NCBI GenBank assembly: GCA_964587525.1
Contig: CAZPLZ010000161.1
Coordinates: 1 to 7,589, forward strand
From: CAZPLZ01 sp964587525
GTDB lineage: Bacteria > Oederibacteriota > CAKKQC01
Length of the DNA: 7,589 nucleotides
Direction of reading: 5' to 3'
In this document: positions 1 through 7,589 of the stretch, piece by piece
Layout of the letters: every line of letters begins with the position of its first letter
How positions within the stretch are numbered: the first letter of the stretch is position 1
Position numbers and translations under genes: made by a program
Notes under the pieces: generated by a model
Databases searched by the model: none
What the model was told of the DNA's origin: nothing
The model's input: the letters and a program-made list of their open reading frames with translations, nothing else

Positions 1-641
1 TGCTCGAGGGCATGTTCATATTTGGCCAAGACCTCCTCCGGCTCCCCGGCCTGCATCAGCGACGAAACCGCTGCCACCCCGTGCGCACCGGCCTGCCGGC
101 ACTCTAAAGCCCGCTCAGGCGAAATGCCCCCGATCGCGAAGACCGGGATGCGCACCGCCTGGCACACCGACCGCAACTGCGAAAGCCCCAGGGGTGAGCC
201 GTACGCCGCTTTGGCGGGTGTTTCGTAGACCGGCCCGAAGACCAGCAGGTCCACCCCTAAGCGTTCCGCTTCGACCGCCTCGTTCAGACTGTGCACCGAT
301 TTGCCGATCAGCGCATCCTCACCGAGCACCGCCCGCGCTTGGGCCACATCCTGAGTGGCGGTGAGGTGTACCCCGGTGGACTCGGCCCGTCTCGCGACGG
401 CGGAGGAGCCGTTGACAAACCACGGGATGTGGTGCCGGTCAAAGACCGGCCGGCACTTGACCGCCAGGTGATACAGGGCTTCCTCATCCAGGTCCTTTTC
501 ACGGATCATGACACCCCGCAGGCCGTGCCAACAGAGAATCGCAAGCCAGTCATCCAGCTCCGCATCCGCCAGAAGTTTCCGATCGGTCACCCCGTAGAGC
601 CGGAACTTCACCTCCCGCATCGCCGCATGATCCTTAAGCAT
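1..641 (-). CDS. Thiamine phosphate synthase / TenI (thiazole tautomerase) family protein, C-terminus cut by window edge
   Basis: The minus strand from ATG at 641 is open for 213 codons to the window edge. It encodes a TIM-barrel protein of the ThiE/TenI family, which acts in the cytoplasm in thiamine synthesis, either joining the HMP and thiazole moieties (ThiE) or isomerising thiazole phosphate (TenI). Family landmarks in order are YGVTDR (16-21), IREK (46-49), FVNG (75-78), GVHL (90-93), IGKSVHS (112-118), FGPVYETPAK (135-144) and PVFAIGGI. The family is usually about 200-215 residues, so only a few residues should be missing. From remembered alignments, the Mg-binding Asp that follows Asn in B. 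subtilis ThiE is Gly78 here, as in TenI. The TenI catalytic His in FGH is Pro137. The family is certain, the exact reaction is not. An alternative ATG lies at 620. It is divergent from the glycerate kinase gene, with 18 nt between start codons. Confidence 0.9.
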   Translation of the reverse strand, partial: MLKDHAAMREVKFRLYGVTDRKLLADAELDDWLAILCWHGLRGVMIREKDLDEEALYHLAVKCRPVFDRHHIPWFVNGSSAVARRAESTGVHLTATQDVAQARAVLGEDALIGKSVHSLNEAVEAERLGVDLLVFGPVYETPAKAAYGSPLGLSQLRSVCQAVRIPVFAIGGISPERALECRQAGAHGVAAVSSLMQAGEPEEVLAKYEHALE

Positions 642-657
642 ACGATAATATATGCTT
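636..657. promoter_or_regulatory. 22-bp inverted repeat (possible operator) and promoter region between divergent genes
   Basis: AAGCATA (636-642) is exactly repeated in inverted orientation as TATGCTT (651-657) around the 8-nt spacer CGATAATA. The dyad contains the start codon of the minus-strand thiamine gene (641-639) and ends 2 nt before the glycerate kinase ATG at 660. The AT-rich centre is the only AT-rich block nearby. It contains -10-like hexamers for both directions: TAATAT at 646-651 on plus and TATATT at 652-647 on minus. If these are used, both transcripts would start at or very near the start codon, that is, be leaderless or nearly so. The repeat is seen directly. The operator and promoter roles are inferred. 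Confidence 0.45.
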
Positions 658-659
658 CC

Positions 660-1787
660 ATGCGCGTGCTCATCTGCCCTGACTCCTTCAAAGGCAGCTT
701 AACGGCGGCCGAAGCCGCCGCCGCCATCACGCGCGGGGTCCGCCGGGTCATTCCACACGCCGGGATCACCGCGCTCCCGCTGGCGGACGGCGGAGAGGGC
801 ACCCTCGAAGCCCTTGAACAGGCCGGCAGGAAGATACACTGGCGGCAGGTTCGCGGCCCGTTAGGCCGCGCCGTGCGGGCGAAGTTCCTCACCCTGCGCG
901 GTGGAACGGCGGTCGTGGAGATGGCTCAGGCCGCCGGGCTAACCCTCATCCCGCACCAGGCACGGAATCCCATGCGGACCACGACCTACGGCGTGGGTCA
1001 GCTCATGTTGGCTGCGGTGATGCACGGCTGCCGGCGCATCATCGTCACCCTGGGCGGCAGTGCCACGGTGGATGGCGGGTGCGGGATGGCTCAGGCGCTC
1101 GGCGCCCGGCTCCTAGATGCGCGCGGGAAGCCCATTCCACCTGGTGGCGCAGGGCTTCAGCACCTCGCCACCATTGATGTGCGCCCCCTGCGCAGGCGCC
1201 TGAAGGGTGTCACGGTGCTTGGGGCCACAGATGTGCGCAATCCCCTCCTGGGCCTGCGCGGCGCAGCGCGCGTGTTCGGGCCGCAGAAAGGGGCAACGCC
1301 GGCCCAGGTGGCAGTGCTGGAACGTGGCCTCGCCAACTTCACCCGCGTGTGCCGGCGCGACCTCGGCGTGAACCCCGCATGCATCCCCGGGGCGGGCGCG
1401 GCGGGCGGAATGGGTGCCGGGCTCCTCGCCTTCACGGGGGCCCGGTTGGAATCGGGGGCCGGATGGCTCTTTGACTTCTTACGGTTTGACGCCCACCTCA
1501 AGCGGGCAGACCTGGTGCTGACCGGTGAGGGCAACCTGGACACGCAAACCCGGATGGGCAAGCTCATTGCCCACGTGGTCTCCCGCGCCCGCCGACACCA
1601 CGTGCGAGTGATCGCATATGCCGGGCAGATCCAGCTCAGCCGAAGGGATCTCGCAAAGCTTGGGCTCGCCGCCGCCTATTCGCTGTCTCAAGGGAAGCTC
1701 AGCAAGCAGGAATCCTTCCGGCGGGCCGCACAACTCCTCGAAGCGCGGGTTGCCCAAACGATACGAGCTTCAAGTTACTGGAGCTAG
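660..1787 (+). CDS. glxK: Glycerate kinase (GarK/GlxK family)
   Basis: The gene encodes 375 residues, close to the roughly 380 usual for the GarK/GlxK family. The enzyme phosphorylates glycerate with ATP to 2- or 3-phosphoglycerate in the cytoplasm, feeding lower glycolysis. Visible family signatures are the N-terminal PDSFKGSLTAAEAA, PLADGGEGT with Asp43, GGSATVDGGCGMAQALGA with Asp138, the glycine-rich GAGAAGGMGAGLLAF, and LTGEGNLDTQT with Glu290 near the C-terminus. ATG at 660 was chosen because MRVLICPDSFKG is the family N-terminus. The frame is open upstream to an ATG at 291, but that 123-codon extension lies wholly antisense to the thiamine gene and has no family similarity. No Shine-Dalgarno sequence precedes the ATG. 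The gene is alone on its strand and converges with dgt. Which carbon is phosphorylated cannot be read from the sequence. Confidence 0.95.
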   Translation: MRVLICPDSFKGSLTAAEAAAAITRGVRRVIPHAGITALPLADGGEGTLEALEQAGRKIHWRQVRGPLGRAVRAKFLTLRGGTAVVEMAQAAGLTLIPHQARNPMRTTTYGVGQLMLAAVMHGCRRIIVTLGGSATVDGGCGMAQALGARLLDARGKPIPPGGAGLQHLATIDVRPLRRRLKGVTVLGATDVRNPLLGLRGAARVFGPQKGATPAQVAVLERGLANFTRVCRRDLGVNPACIPGAGAAGGMGAGLLAFTGARLESGAGWLFDFLRFDAHLKRADLVLTGEGNLDTQTRMGKLIAHVVSRARRHHVRVIAYAGQIQLSRRDLAKLGLAAAYSLSQGKLSKQESFRRAAQLLEARVAQTIRASSYWS

Positions 1788-1853
1788 CGCCTCGGCTTAC
1801 GGCCGGTGCATGTGGCAATTTTGAATTGTGGGGTACCATCCCTTGCCGAGGCG
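1788..1853. repeat. 9-bp inverted repeat in the convergent gap
   Basis: CGCCTCGGC at 1788-1796, directly after the glycerate kinase stop, is matched by its reverse complement GCCGAGGCG at 1845-1853, leaving a 48-nt loop. The loop carries a small hairpin, CAATT-TTG-AATTG, at 1816-1828. Together these fill most of the gap between two converging genes, where a bidirectional terminator would be expected. However, the loop is long and neither side has a T-tract, so an intrinsic terminator is not supported. Confidence 0.3.
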
Positions 1854-1864
1854 AGTCTGCGAGC

Positions 1865-2926
1865 CTAATCTTCCTCCTCCCACGGATGTGGCACCAGATG
1901 CTTCTGGAACTGATTGAGCGCATATCGGTCGGTCATCCCCGCGATGTAGTCACACACGCGCTGGGCGAGCGGGTCGCGACCCACCGCTGACGCGGTGGGT
2001 GCCCCGCCGCCGCCGGCACCGTCCTGTGGAATCTCAGCCGGACGCTCCAAGTAGAACGCGTACAGGGACTCCAGCACCTGCTTGGCCCTGCCGAACAACT
2101 CCTTCAGAGCGGCAGACTGGTAGACCCGCTCGGCCAGGAACGACCGTAACGCCTCCAGTCCTACCTCCACGTGCGGTGACAGAGCGATCGCCGGGGCTCC
2201 CGCACTCGTGTGCACGATGTCGTGGACGATGGTGTTGATACGGCCGGAAAACGTCGTGCCCAGTGCGTCGGTGACCACCCGCGGAATCTCCTCGGGTTTG
2301 ACCAGCCCGGCGCGAATGGCATCATCCAGGTCGTGATTGGCATAGGCCACACAATCGCAGAGGCGCACCACCTCGGCTTCCAGCGTGGACGAGGGATTGT
2401 GCTCGCGCACGTCGGCCAGTTTGCCCAACCCCTTGGAGTGCCGGCGGATGCCGTCTCGCACCTCGAAGGTTAGATTCAGCCCTTGCCCTTCCTGTTCCAG
2501 GGTCTCCACCACCCGCAGGCTCTGCTTACTGTGATGGAACCCATTGGGGTTCAGTTTCGTGAGCACGGCCTCGCCCGCGTGTCCAAACGGGGTGTGGCCC
2601 AGATCGTGCCCCAGCGCGATGGCTTCGACCAGATCCTCGTTCAGCCGCAGCGCCCGCGCGACGGTCCGGGAGATCTGCGCCACCTCCAGCGTGTGCATGA
2701 GGCGTGTCCGGTAATGATCTCCCTCGGGCGACAGAAACACCTGCGTCTTGCCCTTCAGCCGCCGGAACGCCTTCGCGTGCAGGATCCGGTCACGATCCCG
2801 TTGAAACGGTGTCCGGATGTCGCACTCCTGCTCCGGAACAGCCCGGCCGCGCGAGTCCGCGCTTTTGGCCGCATACGACGAGAGCGTTTCGCGCTCAAAT
2901 TGCTGGGTTTGCTCCCGGATCGTCAT
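1865..2926 (-). CDS. dgt: Deoxyguanosinetriphosphate triphosphohydrolase-like HD-domain protein
   Basis: This 353-residue protein belongs to the dGTPase-like HD phosphohydrolases, which hydrolyse dNTPs to the deoxynucleoside and triphosphate and help control dNTP pools. The N-terminal family block is visible (RTPFQRDRDRILHAKAFRRLKGKTQVF, residues 38-64). The HD metal site follows: His78 in MHTLEVAQISR, His107-Asp108 in ALGHDLGHTPFGHAGE, and a downstream Asp191 in CDCVAYANHDLDDAIRAG. The C-terminal part is variable and has a Gly-rich stretch (DGAGGGGAP). The length matches the shorter dGTPase-like class rather than the roughly 500-residue E. coli Dgt, so substrate preference is uncertain. The ATG at 2926 overlaps the TGA of the upstream ymdB (ATGA), and with no clear Shine-Dalgarno sequence its translation is probably coupled to ymdB. 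It ends in TAG, converging on glycerate kinase. Confidence 0.95.
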   Translation of the reverse strand: MTIREQTQQFERETLSSYAAKSADSRGRAVPEQECDIRTPFQRDRDRILHAKAFRRLKGKTQVFLSPEGDHYRTRLMHTLEVAQISRTVARALRLNEDLVEAIALGHDLGHTPFGHAGEAVLTKLNPNGFHHSKQSLRVVETLEQEGQGLNLTFEVRDGIRRHSKGLGKLADVREHNPSSTLEAEVVRLCDCVAYANHDLDDAIRAGLVKPEEIPRVVTDALGTTFSGRINTIVHDIVHTSAGAPAIALSPHVEVGLEALRSFLAERVYQSAALKELFGRAKQVLESLYAFYLERPAEIPQDGAGGGGAPTASAVGRDPLAQRVCDYIAGMTDRYALNQFQKHLVPHPWEEED

Positions 2927-3726
2927 GGGTCCGGCGTTAGATCCACGGTCTCAAAGATTCGGGTGATCGCGTGCGCACTCCCAGTTTTCTCATCCAAGTC
3001 CAGGAGCACCGCGCAGAACTGCACACGCCCCTTGGCCACCTCCAACGGTGGTGCCATCTGGTTCAAGAACCGGGTCAGCACGCGTTCCTGGTCGACCCCG
3101 ATCACCGAGTCCGCGGGGCCCGTCATACCTACATCGGTCACGTAAGCCGTTCCTTTTGGCAGGACCTTCTCATCCGCGGTCTGCACATGCGTGTGGGTGC
3201 CGAGCACCGCACTGGCCTCTCCATCCAGATACCAACCCATCGCCACCTTCTCGGAGGTGGCCTCGGCGTGAAAATCCACCACCACGACCGGGGTTTCTTG
3301 CTTGAGGCGGGCGATCTCCTTCTTCGCGTGCCGAAACGGCTCATCCAGGTACTGTTTGAACATAAAGACGCGCCCCTGCACGTTCAGCACCGCGAGCTTG
3401 ACTCCCGAGGCCGTGGTGACCACCGCCGAGCCGCGGCCCGGCACGCCATCAGGGTAGTTGGAGGGGCGCAGGAGGCGCGATTCCACCGCCAGGGTGGGAA
3501 CCAACTCCCGGCGATCCCAAATATGATCACCCGTGGTGATGAGATCCACCCCCGCGGCGCACAGCTCATCCACCTGGCCCGGCGCAATGCCGAACCCATT
3601 CGCAGCGTTTTCGCCGTTAGCGATGGTAAAGTCCACCCCGTGCTTCTGCTTGAACTGTAGCAACCGCTCGCGGATCAGGCGCCGGCCCGGCTTGCCAAAC
3701 ACGTCGCCGATGAACAAGACCTTCAC
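2923..3726 (-). CDS. ymdB: YmdB-type (TIGR00282 family) metallophosphoesterase
   Basis: The protein has 267 residues, the normal length for the Bacillus YmdB family (unrelated to the E. coli macrodomain YmdB). Known members are dimetal cytoplasmic phosphodiesterases acting on cyclic nucleotides. B. subtilis YmdB affects biofilm and motility gene expression. Metal-site motifs are GDVFGKPGR with Asp8, NGENAANGFG with Glu39 and Asn40, GDHIWDRRE with Asp67 and His68, VDFHAEATSEK with His153, and GTHTHVQTAD with His178 and His180. Position 67 is Asn in the B. subtilis protein as I recall it and Asp here, an acceptable metal ligand. The start is GTG at 3726, giving MKVLFIGDVFG, the standard N-terminus. 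It is the first gene of a two-gene operon, its TGA overlapping the dgt ATG, and it is divergent from rtcB. The physiological substrate is unknown. Confidence 0.93.
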   Translation of the reverse strand: MKVLFIGDVFGKPGRRLIRERLLQFKQKHGVDFTIANGENAANGFGIAPGQVDELCAAGVDLITTGDHIWDRRELVPTLAVESRLLRPSNYPDGVPGRGSAVVTTASGVKLAVLNVQGRVFMFKQYLDEPFRHAKKEIARLKQETPVVVVDFHAEATSEKVAMGWYLDGEASAVLGTHTHVQTADEKVLPKGTAYVTDVGMTGPADSVIGVDQERVLTRFLNQMAPPLEVAKGRVQFCAVLLDLDEKTGSAHAITRIFETVDLTPDP

Positions 3727-3761
3727 GGTGTACCTATAGTAACATCAGAGCGGAAGCCTTC
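3727..3761. promoter_or_regulatory. Overlapping divergent promoters for ymdB and rtcB
   Basis: Only 35 nt separate the GTG of ymdB from the ATG of rtcB. The centre holds CTATAG (3734-3739), a palindrome that gives a -10-like hexamer each way: TATAGT at 3735-3740 for rtcB and TACTAT at 3741-3736 for ymdB. For rtcB, a -35-like TGAACA (3711-3716, inside ymdB) sits 18 nt upstream. That would give a leader of about 15 nt, with GGAAG (3752-3756) as a weak ribosome binding site 5 nt before the ATG. For ymdB the predicted start leaves only about 3 nt before GTG, close to leaderless, and no good -35 is visible. This is inferred from consensus matching only. Confidence 0.4.
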
Positions 3762-5224
3762 ATGGAAAAAAAACCTTTCGCCGGCACCTTCGAACGGATC
3801 GATGAGTACCGCTGGAAGCTACCGGTGGAATTCATGCCCGGGATGCGCGTGCCCGGCGTCATCGTTGCCAGCCGCCAGCAGCTCGAAGAGCTGCGCATGG
3901 ACCAGACGCCGCAGCAGGTGGCCAACGTCGCGACCCTGCCAGGCATCGTGGAACACTCGCTCGCGATGCCGGACATCCATTGGGGGTACGGGTTCCCCGT
4001 GGGCGGGGTGGCCGCAATGGACGTGCGCAACGGCGTGGTGTCACCCGGCGGCATCGGGTTTGATATCAACTGTGGGGTCAGGCTGATCCGGTCCAGCCTG
4101 AAGGCTGAAGAGGTAAAGCCCAAATTGATCCCCCTGATGGATACCCTGTTCGCGCTGGTGCCAGCCGGCGTTGGCTCGCAGGGCAAGATCAAACTCTCCC
4201 CACCGGAGCAGCGAGCCGTAGCCACCCAGGGTGCGCGGTGGACCGTGGAACACGGGTACGGCTGGCCCGAAGATCTGGACGTCATGGAGGAGGCCGGCGC
4301 GCTCGCGAACGCTGACTTTGACGAGGTGAGCGACCGGGCGCGGGAGCGCGGCAAACGCCAGCTCGGCACCCTGGGCTCGGGCAACCACTTCCTGGAGGTG
4401 CAAGCCGTCGAGGAAATCTTTGACGAGCCCGCTGCGGCGGCGCTCGGATTGTTCCAGGGCCAAGCCGTGGTCATGATCCATTCCGGGTCACGGGGGTTCG
4501 GGTACCAGATCTGCGACGACTTTCTTGAGGTCTGTGGGAAGGCCTCGGGAAAACACCAAATCGCTCTTCCTGACCGCCAGCTCGCCTGCGCACCCATCAG
4601 CTCCGAGGAGGGGCAGCGATACCTGCGCGCGATGGCTGCGGGCGCTAACTTCGCGTGGGCGAACCGCCAGGCTATAACCCACTGGGTGCGGGAAGCCTTC
4701 GAGCTGGTGTTCCAGACCAGCAGCCGCACACTCGGCCTCACGCTGCTCTACGACCACTGCCACAACATCGCCAAGATCGAGGAGCACACCGTCAACGGCG
4801 TCATGAAGCAACTCTGCGTGCACCGCAAGGGCGCCACCCGCGCGTTCCCACCGGGGCACCCGCAAGTTCCGGAAACGTACCGCGCGATCGGCCAGCCGGT
4901 GCTCATCCCAGGCGACATGGGGCGCGGATCATATGTCCTGGTGGGAGCGCCTGGCGCGATGGAGACCACCTGGGGCACCACCTGCCACGGCGCCGGCCGG
5001 CGGATGTCCCGGACCGCCGCCAGGAAACTAGCCAAGGGGCGCACCATTGACCGGGAGCTTTACAAGGAGAAAGGCATCGTGGTCCGGGCGCGCGAGCGCA
5101 GCACGATCGCCGAAGAGATGCCGGAGGCGTACAAGGATGTCTCCGAAGTGGTGGATGTCGTGCACAACGCCGGCTGTCCAGAAAGGTCGCACGACTGTGT
5201 CCCTTGGGTGTGGTCAAGGGGTAG
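3762..5224 (+). CDS. rtcB: RNA-splicing ligase RtcB, with an apparent -1 frameshift near its C-terminus
   Basis: RtcB joins RNA ends bearing 2',3'-cyclic phosphate or 3'-phosphate to 5'-OH, using GTP and Mn2+, in RNA repair and tRNA ligation. The expected active site is present: GFDINCGVRL with Asp101 and Cys104, GSGNHFLEV with Asn208 and His209, MIHSGSRGFG with His240, YDHCHNIAK with His334, and TTCHGAGRR with His409, the guanylylated residue by comparison with the P. horikoshii enzyme. The frame from ATG 3762 matches the family up to HNAG at residue 471 (codon 5172-5174). The remaining 16 residues, LSRKVARLCPLGVVKG and TAG at 5222-5224, lie in the -1 frame starting at 5174. One base therefore appears missing. 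Restored, the protein has 487 residues, near the family's usual 480. Unrestored, it loses the penultimate Lys known to contact GMP. It may be a sequencing error or a real recent mutation. Confidence 0.95.
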
Positions 5225-5228
5225 CCTT

Positions 5229-5320
5229 CTAGCAGGATGCGGAAAAAGTACCGCAGGTCGGCCCCGCGACCGCGAAGTCCCTCCGACCCGTCCTGCGGTA
5301 CTTTTTCCGCATCCTGCTAG
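5229..5320. repeat. Large palindromic element: 29-bp perfect inverted repeat, 34-nt loop
   Basis: The left arm at 5229-5257 begins CTAGCAGGATGCGG and is matched base for base by the reverse complement at 5292-5320, ending CCGCATCCTGCTAG. The loop is 5258-5291, and TCGG (5258-5261) with CCGA (5283-5286) could extend the stem past a bulge. Both outer ends are CTAG. The element lies 4 nt after the rtcB stop and 46 nt before the likely glpK start. A perfect stem this long with symmetric ends resembles a dispersed palindromic repeat or miniature inverted-repeat element rather than an ordinary terminator. No second copy or transposase is in the window, so mobility is inference. Confidence 0.9.
5248..5306. 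terminator. Terminator-like hairpin nested in the palindrome, both directions
   Basis: Within the large palindrome, GTACCGCAGG (5248-5257) pairs with CCTGCGGTAC (5292-5301), which is followed directly by TTTTT (5302-5306). On the minus strand the same arrangement occurs by symmetry, since AAAAA precedes the left arm at 5243-5247. A GC-rich 10-bp stem followed by a T-run is the form of an intrinsic terminator, and its place just after rtcB fits that role. The loop of 34 nt is longer than usual, and the T-run can also pair in the full 29-bp stem, so efficiency is uncertain. Confidence 0.5.
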
Positions 5321-5366
5321 TAAATTTATTGATTGCGCCCTGGAACACGCACTGGTTCGGCTATCT

Positions 5367-6853
<1,487 letters not shown>

Positions 6854-6857
<4 letters not shown>

Positions 6858-6868
6858 AACTCCGGTGA
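6854..6868 (+). promoter_or_regulatory. Four-codon mini-ORF bridging glpK and glpD
   Basis: ATG at 6854 overlaps the glpK stop (ATGA) and opens a tiny frame, Met-Lys-Leu-Arg, whose TGA at 6866-6868 overlaps the glpD GTG start at 6865-6867 (GTGA). There is no clear Shine-Dalgarno sequence for glpD. A terminating ribosome could thus be handed from glpK to glpD by reinitiation, possibly through this mini-ORF. The arrangement is seen directly. The coupling role is inferred and the mini-ORF may be chance. Confidence 0.25.
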
Positions 6869-7589
6869 TTCGAGATCCTGCGCGGCTGGAGCGCGAGCGG
6901 TTCGATATTCTCGTTATCGGCGGGGGGATTGTGGGGTGCGGGATCGCCCGGGACGCTGCGCTGCGCGGCCTCAAGGTCGCGCTTGTGGAGCGGGAGGACT
7001 TCGCCGCCGGTGCCAGTGGCAAATCCTCCAAGCTGGCGCATGGCGGATTTCGCTATCTGGAGCACGGACATGTTTCGCTGGTGCGGGAATCCTGCCGGGA
7101 GCGAGAATTGCTCCTCACGCTGGCGCCGCACCTCGTGCGCCCCTTGCCGTTCATCCTCCCCTACGAGCCAGGCAGCGGCTGGCCGCGCTTATGGATGCTG
7201 CGCCTGGGGCTCTGGCTGTACGACAAGTTTGCCGGTCCCACCCGCACCGGCAGCCACCGCATGCTCAATCCCGCGGAAGTGATTCGCGAGGAGCCGCCAC
7301 TGGCGGGGCGGCCGCTCACCGGCGGCGCGATCTATTACGACGCCCAGATGGACGATGCGCGCCTCACGCTGGAAGTCGCGCTGGGAGCCGCGGAGGCGGG
7401 GGCCGTGCTGGTCAACCACGCCGAGGTGGTTCAATTTGGCACTAAAGCCAGCGGGGCGATCAACCGTGCGACCGTGCGCGATCGGCTGACCGGCCGAGCG
7501 TACCAGGTAGAAGCGCGCCTTCACGTGAACGCCACCGGCCCCTGGGGAGACGCGGTGCTACGGCTCGCCGGACGGGACGGGCGTCCGGT
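6865..7589 (+). CDS. glpD: FAD-dependent glycerol-3-phosphate dehydrogenase, C-terminus cut by window edge
   Basis: The enzyme oxidises glycerol 3-phosphate to dihydroxyacetone phosphate and passes electrons through FAD to the quinone pool at the membrane. The visible 241 codons carry the N-terminal FAD-binding fold DILVIGGGIVGCGIARDAALRGLKVALVERED (14-45), then the GlpD block GASGKSSKLAHGGFRYLEHG (49-68, usually GTSSRSTKLIHGGLRYL), YYDAQMDDARLTLEVALGAAEAGA, and NATGPWGDAV near the end. Full-length members have about 500-550 residues, so roughly half is outside the window. GTG at 6865 was chosen as the start 7 nt after the glpK stop. An ATG at 6854 is closer to glpK but is in another frame and stops after four codons. 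The tight spacing and linked reaction indicate a glpK-glpD operon. Confidence 0.94.
   Translation, partial: MIRDPARLERERFDILVIGGGIVGCGIARDAALRGLKVALVEREDFAAGASGKSSKLAHGGFRYLEHGHVSLVRESCRERELLLTLAPHLVRPLPFILPYEPGSGWPRLWMLRLGLWLYDKFAGPTRTGSHRMLNPAEVIREEPPLAGRPLTGGAIYYDAQMDDARLTLEVALGAAEAGAVLVNHAEVVQFGTKASGAINRATVRDRLTGRAYQVEARLHVNATGPWGDAVLRLAGRDGRP

Noticed and set aside
291..659. N-terminal extension of glycerate kinase by 123 codons.
   Set aside because: It is wholly antisense to the thiamine gene, lacks family similarity, and the family N-terminus begins at 660.
1788..1864. Intrinsic terminator between the convergent genes.
   Set aside because: The 9-bp stem has a 48-nt loop and no T-tract on either strand, so only the inverted repeat is recorded.
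2483..3145. 220-codon plus-strand open frame, and a similar one at 2971-3660.
   Set aside because: Both lie antisense to the well-supported dgt and ymdB genes and resemble no family.
3734..4741. 335-codon open frame on the minus strand.
   Set aside because: It is antisense to rtcB, rich in Ser/Arg/Pro as expected of a GC-rich shadow frame, and has no recognisable motif.
5170..5180. Programmed -1 ribosomal frameshift in rtcB.
   Set aside because: The site GCCGGCTGTCC has no slippery heptamer of the X XXY YYZ type. A one-base indel is simpler.
5229..5320. CRISPR repeat or tRNA-like structure.
   Set aside because: There is a single inverted pair with no direct-repeat series and spacers, and no cloverleaf or anticodon arm.
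5237..5320. Small protein starting at the ATG inside the palindrome.
   Set aside because: The frame ends at TAG in the right arm after about 27 codons, consists of repeat sequence, and has no ribosome binding site.

Overview
The window comes from a GC-rich bacterial chromosome. Starts are often GTG or TTG, Shine-Dalgarno sequences are weak, and divergent genes are packed with only 18 to 35 nt between start codons. No rRNA, tRNA, transposase, phage or CRISPR feature is visible. The genes are ordinary metabolic and RNA-repair genes, so the lineage cannot be fixed from this sequence. A free-living GC-rich bacterium, quite possibly a metagenome assembly, fits best.

Layout. (1) 1-641, minus: a ThiE/TenI-type thiamine-synthesis protein, cut by the left edge. 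(2) 660-1787, plus: glycerate kinase, divergent from the first gene across a 22-bp dyad that contains the first gene's start codon. (3) 1788-1864: a short convergent gap. (4) 1865-3726, minus: a two-gene operon, YmdB-type metallophosphoesterase then a dGTPase-like HD phosphohydrolase, coupled by an ATGA stop/start overlap. (5) 3762-5224, plus: the RNA ligase RtcB, divergent from ymdB over a 35-nt spacer. (6) 5229-5320: a 29-bp perfect inverted repeat around a 34-nt loop, with a terminator-like hairpin nested inside. (7) 5367-6857, plus: glycerol kinase GlpK, followed after 7 nt by (8) 6865 to the right edge: FAD-dependent glycerol-3-phosphate dehydrogenase GlpD, partial. GlpK and GlpD form the usual glycerol to glycerol-3-phosphate to dihydroxyacetone-phosphate route. 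Glycerate kinase feeds glycerate into the same lower-glycolysis pool.

Main caution. Positions 3762-6857 read as one open frame of 1031 codons that looks like an RtcB-glycerol kinase fusion. I do not think it is one. The typical RtcB C-terminus (LSRKVARLCPLGVVKG, then stop) is present in the -1 frame from 5174, so one base appears to be missing near 5172-5174. Without it the frame runs through the palindrome into glpK. The missing base is either a sequencing or assembly error or a real mutation that removes the catalytically important end of RtcB.

I found no convincing new multi-gene system. The items most worth following are the palindromic element, the rtcB frameshift, the dyad between the first two genes, and the compact ymdB/rtcB divergent promoter region, which joins two enzymes that may share 2',3'-cyclic phosphate chemistry.
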